Both the position numbers and the translations under genes were made by a program. 64,000 nucleotides of DNA. It comes from Chloroflexota bacterium (lineage in GTDB: Bacteria; Chloroflexota; Dehalococcoidia; JACPQK01). The notes beneath the pieces were generated by a model that saw nothing but the letters and a program-made list of their open reading frames with translations, was not told the origin of the DNA and searched no databases. Within the stretch, counting starts at the first letter, position 1. Every line of letters begins with the position of its first letter. Below are positions 60,526-64,000 of the stretch, piece by piece. The stretch spans positions 1 through 64,000 of the forward strand of contig JACPQM010000046.1 of the NCBI GenBank assembly GCA_016190505.1. Reading direction: 5' to 3'.

Positions 60526-62442
60526 CTACACGAGCCCGTAGCGGAAGGAATAGATCACGGCCTCGAGGCGGGTGTGTACGTTCAGCTTGGTAAGGATGTG
60601 CTGTACGTGGTTGCGGACGGTGAGGGGACTCACGGCCAGGTCCTCGGCGATCTGGTCAGTCCCCTTGCCCTGAGTGATCAGGCGCAGTATCTTGAGCTCC
60701 TGGGTGGTCAGAGTAGTCGCCGGCGCGGCGCTAGGCAAGGCGGGCGGCGCCACGGGGTAGTCGCTCCGGACATGCTCCACACCCACTTGCCTGGCTGGCT
60801 TGCGCCCGGCTGCCGCAGCGTCCCGCAGGTAGTCCTCGCCGAAAACGCGGACCCTGGCCGGGATGGCGAACGGCTGGTGCGGGGCGGAGTGCCAGTAGGC
60901 GTTGCCGGCCACAGTTTCTGCCTCTATCAGGCGTGCGATCACGCCACCAAAGTGCCTGTTTGCTGAGGATAAGGCCTCAATGTCCGCCCGGTTCATCAAG
61001 TGGGTGACAAACAGGTTCTCCGTGTCCGCCAGTAACTCCGGCGCCAGCCCCCCCGGTTGCCGGCTGACGTAAATAACGCCGAGGTCGAGCTTTCTGCCTT
61101 CAGCGGCCCACCGCACGAAGGCGCTACGCGCCTCCTGCCAGGATCCGGGGTCAAGCACTTTCTCGGCGTCCTCGAACACGGCGATGGCCCTGATGGTCCG
61201 TCCCCAGGGAGCCCCTGCCTCGTTGAACCGCAGCACCTCGCCCAGGACTAACTCCGACAGGGCCAAGGCCAGCCGCGCCGGCGTCAAGCTGAGGTCCAGG
61301 ACAACCAGCCTGCCCTGGGAGAGATGATAGAGGATCTCCGACAGGGCATCGCCCCCGTCAGCACGGTGAAGAGGCAAAATGGAACAGATGTTGCGGACGA
61401 GGGCGAGCTTCTGCCTGGCATCGAGCTTCCCCCGATAGGTCTCCGCCCAGGTCGCGCCTATCCGGTCCGCCAGCAAGCTTACTGCCTGGTCCCTGGCGGC
61501 AGGCTCGCTGGGTAGCGCCCTGAGGAATTCTGCCCAGTCTTCCAGGGGCAGGTAGCAGAACTGGGCCACCAGGTCGAGCTCCTGGTCCTGCGTGTTGAAG
61601 AGCCGGGCGATCTGGTGCGGCCAGAGGAACGCCAGGTTCAGGATAGGCCGGACATGGAGGTGACCATACCGGGGGTCGGACAGGACGTCCCGTCTGCTGG
61701 TGTAGACCACCAGGTCCTTGCTCACGGTCTCGCAGTCGGCGAATCCCGGGCTCTCGACCCCGCTAGGGTGAATAGCCCTGAAGGCGTAGCTCCCGCCGGT
61801 GTCAAGGACGAGCACTCCAGAGTCGCAGCACACAGCAGCCAGAGACACGATAGCCTTGCACAGGTTCGTTTTCTGGCCGAAACCTCGCTGCGCGAAAATG
61901 CCGGTGCGCCGCCGCTCCAGTCGCGACGTGTCGAAGGGCACCGGGTATTCCTCATGCACCGTGGAGCCAAAGGCCAGATGCCCAAGGACGACCGCGCGGT
62001 CAGGCGCAGTGATGCCCGCTTTTACGACGACGTCAATCTCTTCCCTGGTAGGGTAGCGGGCGGTGATCCGGCCCAGGTCCGGCTGCAACCGGTAGCCAGC
62101 GACCACCCAGGTCTCGCGGGCCTTTGCCTTTCCAAACTCACCTATGACCTGGAGGCGGTACATCCTGTGGGGAGGGTGGCGCTCGTCCACAGGTGGTGAA
62201 GGGGTATGCTCCGCCTGAAAGCGCCCGTGGCCGTCTCCAGGCTGCACCGGGTAGTACGCCAGGTCCTCGACGCGGCAGAGCAGCCGGCGGGGGACAATCC
62301 CTTGCTCCTCCACCACAACAAAAGCGCCCAGGACCGGCGTGGACTCGCCAAGCTCCTGGGTACATACCAACTCCAGCTCGCCGCTGTTTCTGCCGAGCCC
62401 AACGATAGTCCCCAGCTCTGCCGTCTCCGTCGCTCTTGCCAC
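60526..62442 (-). CDS. HerA-like ATPase fused to C-terminal LuxR DNA-binding domain
   Basis: The 638-residue protein is an unusual fusion. The N-terminus (1-170) is a HAS-barrel-like region (GTIVGLGRNSGELELVC, VVLGHLAFGSTVHEEYPV). A HerA/FtsK-type ATPase core (175-540) has a degenerate Walker A, AQRGFGQKTNLCKAIV (about 185-200; an extra Gln in GFG-Q-KT), VLVLDTGGSYAF (about 210-221), and AIAVFEDAEKVLDPGSW in the Walker B position, followed by GVIYVSRQPGGLAPELLADTENLFVTHL as in HerA. The C-terminal 65 residues are a LuxR HTH (LTTQELKILRLITQGKGTDQIAEDLAVSPLTVRNHVQHILTKLNV). It may be a DNA-binding motor with sequence-directed recruitment, or a signal-sensing STAND-like regulator. GTG start, weak ribosome-binding site. 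Confidence 0.82.
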   Translation of the reverse strand: MARATETAELGTIVGLGRNSGELELVCTQELGESTPVLGAFVVVEEQGIVPRRLLCRVEDLAYYPVQPGDGHGRFQAEHTPSPPVDERHPPHRMYRLQVIGEFGKAKARETWVVAGYRLQPDLGRITARYPTREEIDVVVKAGITAPDRAVVLGHLAFGSTVHEEYPVPFDTSRLERRRTGIFAQRGFGQKTNLCKAIVSLAAVCCDSGVLVLDTGGSYAFRAIHPSGVESPGFADCETVSKDLVVYTSRRDVLSDPRYGHLHVRPILNLAFLWPHQIARLFNTQDQELDLVAQFCYLPLEDWAEFLRALPSEPAARDQAVSLLADRIGATWAETYRGKLDARQKLALVRNICSILPLHRADGGDALSEILYHLSQGRLVVLDLSLTPARLALALSELVLGEVLRFNEAGAPWGRTIRAIAVFEDAEKVLDPGSWQEARSAFVRWAAEGRKLDLGVIYVSRQPGGLAPELLADTENLFVTHLMNRADIEALSSANRHFGGVIARLIEAETVAGNAYWHSAPHQPFAIPARVRVFGEDYLRDAAAAGRKPARQVGVEHVRSDYPVAPPALPSAAPATTLTTQELKILRLITQGKGTDQIAEDLAVSPLTVRNHVQHILTKLNVHTRLEAVIYSFRYGLV

Positions 62443-62697
62443 GCTCTATACCCATTAGCAACTCAGGCCCGAGCAGGTTCCCGAGCCTCAGACCATACGC
62501 TGCCATTCGATGATTCATAACTCTATGTCCGGCGGCTGGCCCCGTCAATACCAGTTGGCAAAGCGAACGCAGGGCGGGCATCCCGACGCGTCGGGACCCC
62601 TACACCTGCGCCGCTCACGCCGAGGCCACAAATGGGGCGCAGGCGTAGGGGTAACCCTTGTGGTTACCCAGGGGGTGGGCCAGCGCGCGTCAGCCAG
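62443..62697. repeat. Spacer with two repeat elements
   Basis: Holds the TCCCGAC-GC-GTCGGGA palindrome (62,581-62,596) followed by CCCCTAC, and GTAGGGGTAACCCTTGTGGTTACCC (62,645-62,669), a close match to 1048-1072. No gene is evident. Confidence 0.8.
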
Positions 62698-63774
62698 CTA
62701 GCCCATGTACTCCGGCGAGTTCTCCAGTTGCTCCAAGCCACAAGCCAGGTCCGGGCCGAGCGTATCCAACCAGTTAAGCTCGCAGGCGACCAGCTTTGCC
62801 GGGTTGTGGGCGTCGGCATTGAAGTGCTGGAAGATGCATCCCCCAGTCTTGATGGGGAGCATGATCACGTCCTCCGATCCCCAGTCGTACCTCTTCCCAT
62901 CCAGGACGGTGTAACCGGTGCCTTCCACCACGAAGTGGACCCGGCCACCCTGGTGTTTCTGCTTGCCCGAGCGGCTTCCCGGCGGTATCTCGTGGGACCA
63001 GAACAGGAAATGCCGGCAGACGACATTTGGAATATCTGGGTGTAGATACCACCGGTACAGGCCCATGCGGTTGTTCTCCAGGGGCAGGTCCTTCCCCTTG
63101 ACTACCAGCGGAACCTCCGCCATACGCCGCCGCCAGCCATTCCGGCGGGAGTAGATGGCGTCGAGCAGGTCTCTGGGTTGCCCGTCAACGCTTATGTCCA
63201 TGCCCTTGAGGGTGGCACTTCCGGGAACGAAGTCCGTGGGGCGGTATACGGCCTCGTTCTTGGGGCCTTTCCAAGTGGGCGCATCCTGGACCTGCCGGGT
63301 CTCGTAGCTCAGGGTCTCCTGTAGGGCCCAGTGATGAAACCGCACGCGACCGCAAGGCTGGCCAGGCTGGAGGTTGACGTGATAGTGGACGTTTTCCGTG
63401 GGAGTAACCGGGATGACCTCCAGGTCCCCCGCCTCCCAGTCGAAGCGCCTATCGTTGTTGACGGTGTAGCCGCGTCCCTCCAGGATGTACAGGAGGACCC
63501 CGCCACCGGTATGGCTGTGGACTCCGCGCTGCTCTACTATGTGCGAAGAGCGACTCATGCCCCAACTCGGCGCAGCCATTTGGTCCCAATTGTGGGGTCC
63601 GAGGTAGTTCCTGCCGTAACCTTGACGGCTCATCTGCCAGGGGACCTCATCGGCCTTGAGGATGACCTTGCCCTCCTTACGCAGGCGGGTTTTCTGGATC
63701 CTCCACTCCAGACCCAGGTCGTACTGGTCCTGCTGGGGCTCTTTTTCCTTGAGCCTTTCCAACTCTCGTTCCAC
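62698..63774 (-). CDS. Bicupin protein (gentisate dioxygenase-like)
   Basis: This protein of about 358 residues has two cupin barrels: the first around HSHTGGGVLLYILEGRGYTVNNDRRFDWEAGDLEVIPV, the second around KHQGGRVHFVVEGTGYTVLDGKRYDWGSEDVIMLPI. HSHTG (first) and KHQGG (second) differ at the metal-ligand positions, so perhaps only the first binds metal. GTG 63,774 is preferred over the frame start at 63,798 because a perfect AAGGAGG lies five bases upstream of it. A second, near-identical gene follows upstream at the window edge. Confidence 0.82.
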   Translation of the reverse strand: MERELERLKEKEPQQDQYDLGLEWRIQKTRLRKEGKVILKADEVPWQMSRQGYGRNYLGPHNWDQMAAPSWGMSRSSHIVEQRGVHSHTGGGVLLYILEGRGYTVNNDRRFDWEAGDLEVIPVTPTENVHYHVNLQPGQPCGRVRFHHWALQETLSYETRQVQDAPTWKGPKNEAVYRPTDFVPGSATLKGMDISVDGQPRDLLDAIYSRRNGWRRRMAEVPLVVKGKDLPLENNRMGLYRWYLHPDIPNVVCRHFLFWSHEIPPGSRSGKQKHQGGRVHFVVEGTGYTVLDGKRYDWGSEDVIMLPIKTGGCIFQHFNADAHNPAKLVACELNWLDTLGPDLACGLEQLENSPEYMG

Positions 63775-63812
63775 GTTTACCTCCTTGGTCGCTGCCACCG
63801 TGGGGCAGGTAG

Positions 63813-64000
63813 CTAGCCCGCGTAGTCCGGCGAGTTCTCCAGTTGCTCCAGGCCACAGGCCAGGTCCGGGCCGAGGGTATCCAGCCAGTTAAGCTCGCAG
63901 GCGACCAGCTTTGCCGGGTTGTGGACGTCGGCATTGAAGTGCTGGAAGATGCATCCCCCCGTCTTGATGGGCAACATGATCACGTCTTCCGGTCCCCAGT
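63813..64000 (-). CDS. Bicupin protein, C-terminal part (runs off window)
   Basis: The last 62 codons of a paralogue of the preceding gene. The ending LACGLEQLENSPDYAG corresponds to LACGLEQLENSPEYMG of 62,698, and the upstream bases are almost identical (VIMLPIKTGGCIFQHFNADVHNPAKLVACELNWLDTLGPD). The start lies beyond 64,000. This is a tandem duplication. Confidence 0.88.
   Translation of the reverse strand, partial: WGPEDVIMLPIKTGGCIFQHFNADVHNPAKLVACELNWLDTLGPDLACGLEQLENSPDYAG

Overview
The window is high-GC, densely coded bacterial DNA with many GTG and TTG starts. It carries oxygen-sensitive tungsten/molybdenum and heterodisulfide-reductase-type redox complexes and a large family of intergenic palindromic repeats. 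This combination best fits an uncultured Chloroflexota lineage (Dehalococcoidia-like). That placement is inferred from gene families and repeat style; there is no rRNA or tRNA gene here to fix it.

Layout. 1-11,939: tandem GGGCTAC repeats, a small winged-helix regulator, a 2,996-residue secreted protein built of about 26 Ig-like repeats and a BIG2-domain surface protein with a C-terminal membrane anchor. A 67-bp inverted repeat lies on either side of this module. 12,068-17,994: CorA, a queuosine-precursor transporter, a coupled metallo-hydrolase/Mut7-C/deacetylase trio, a methyltransferase-RHH protein, a SHOCT protein and a cytochrome c. 18,005-24,790: a two-flavoprotein fusion (reverse strand), a small membrane protein, a BrnT/BrnA-like toxin-antitoxin pair coupled to a trypsin-like protease, a zinc alcohol dehydrogenase and an iron-sulfur flavoprotein. 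25,083-32,644 (reverse): five genes in the order AOR-type tungsten enzyme, FeS protein, HdrD-like, HdrA-like, MvhD-like, the same order and sizes as bamBCDEF of class II benzoyl-CoA reductase but without bamGHI. 32,861-42,251 (reverse): msrA, a VapBC-like pair, recF, a GH57 hydrolase, CcdA, a beta-hydroxyacid dehydrogenase, a Lon-type protease and a UROD/MetE-like protein.

42,577-49,864 is a type I restriction-modification island with unusual cargo: hsdR, an unknown gene, a doubly frameshifted hsdS, a DUF4160/DUF2442 pair and hsdM. It ends at a 17-codon remnant of a LuxR-type gene whose intact paralogue lies at 60,526. 50,080-54,311 (reverse) is a PsrABC-like molybdopterin/FeS/NrfD complex. 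54,529-64,000 (reverse) resembles a catabolic or uptake locus: bicupin proteins, a HerA-like ATPase fused to a LuxR DNA-binding domain, an amidase, a solute-binding lipoprotein, two Asp/Glu-racemase-fold proteins without the usual cysteines, and a DapA-family aldolase.

The most unusual items are the HerA-LuxR fusion with its truncated paralogue, the Bam-like complex, the toxin-antitoxin-protease operon with a 16-bp palindromic operator candidate, the modified restriction locus, and several short palindromic repeat families that also occur in frame inside genes (hsdR, amidase, metallo-hydrolase, GH57) and supply stop codons to others.
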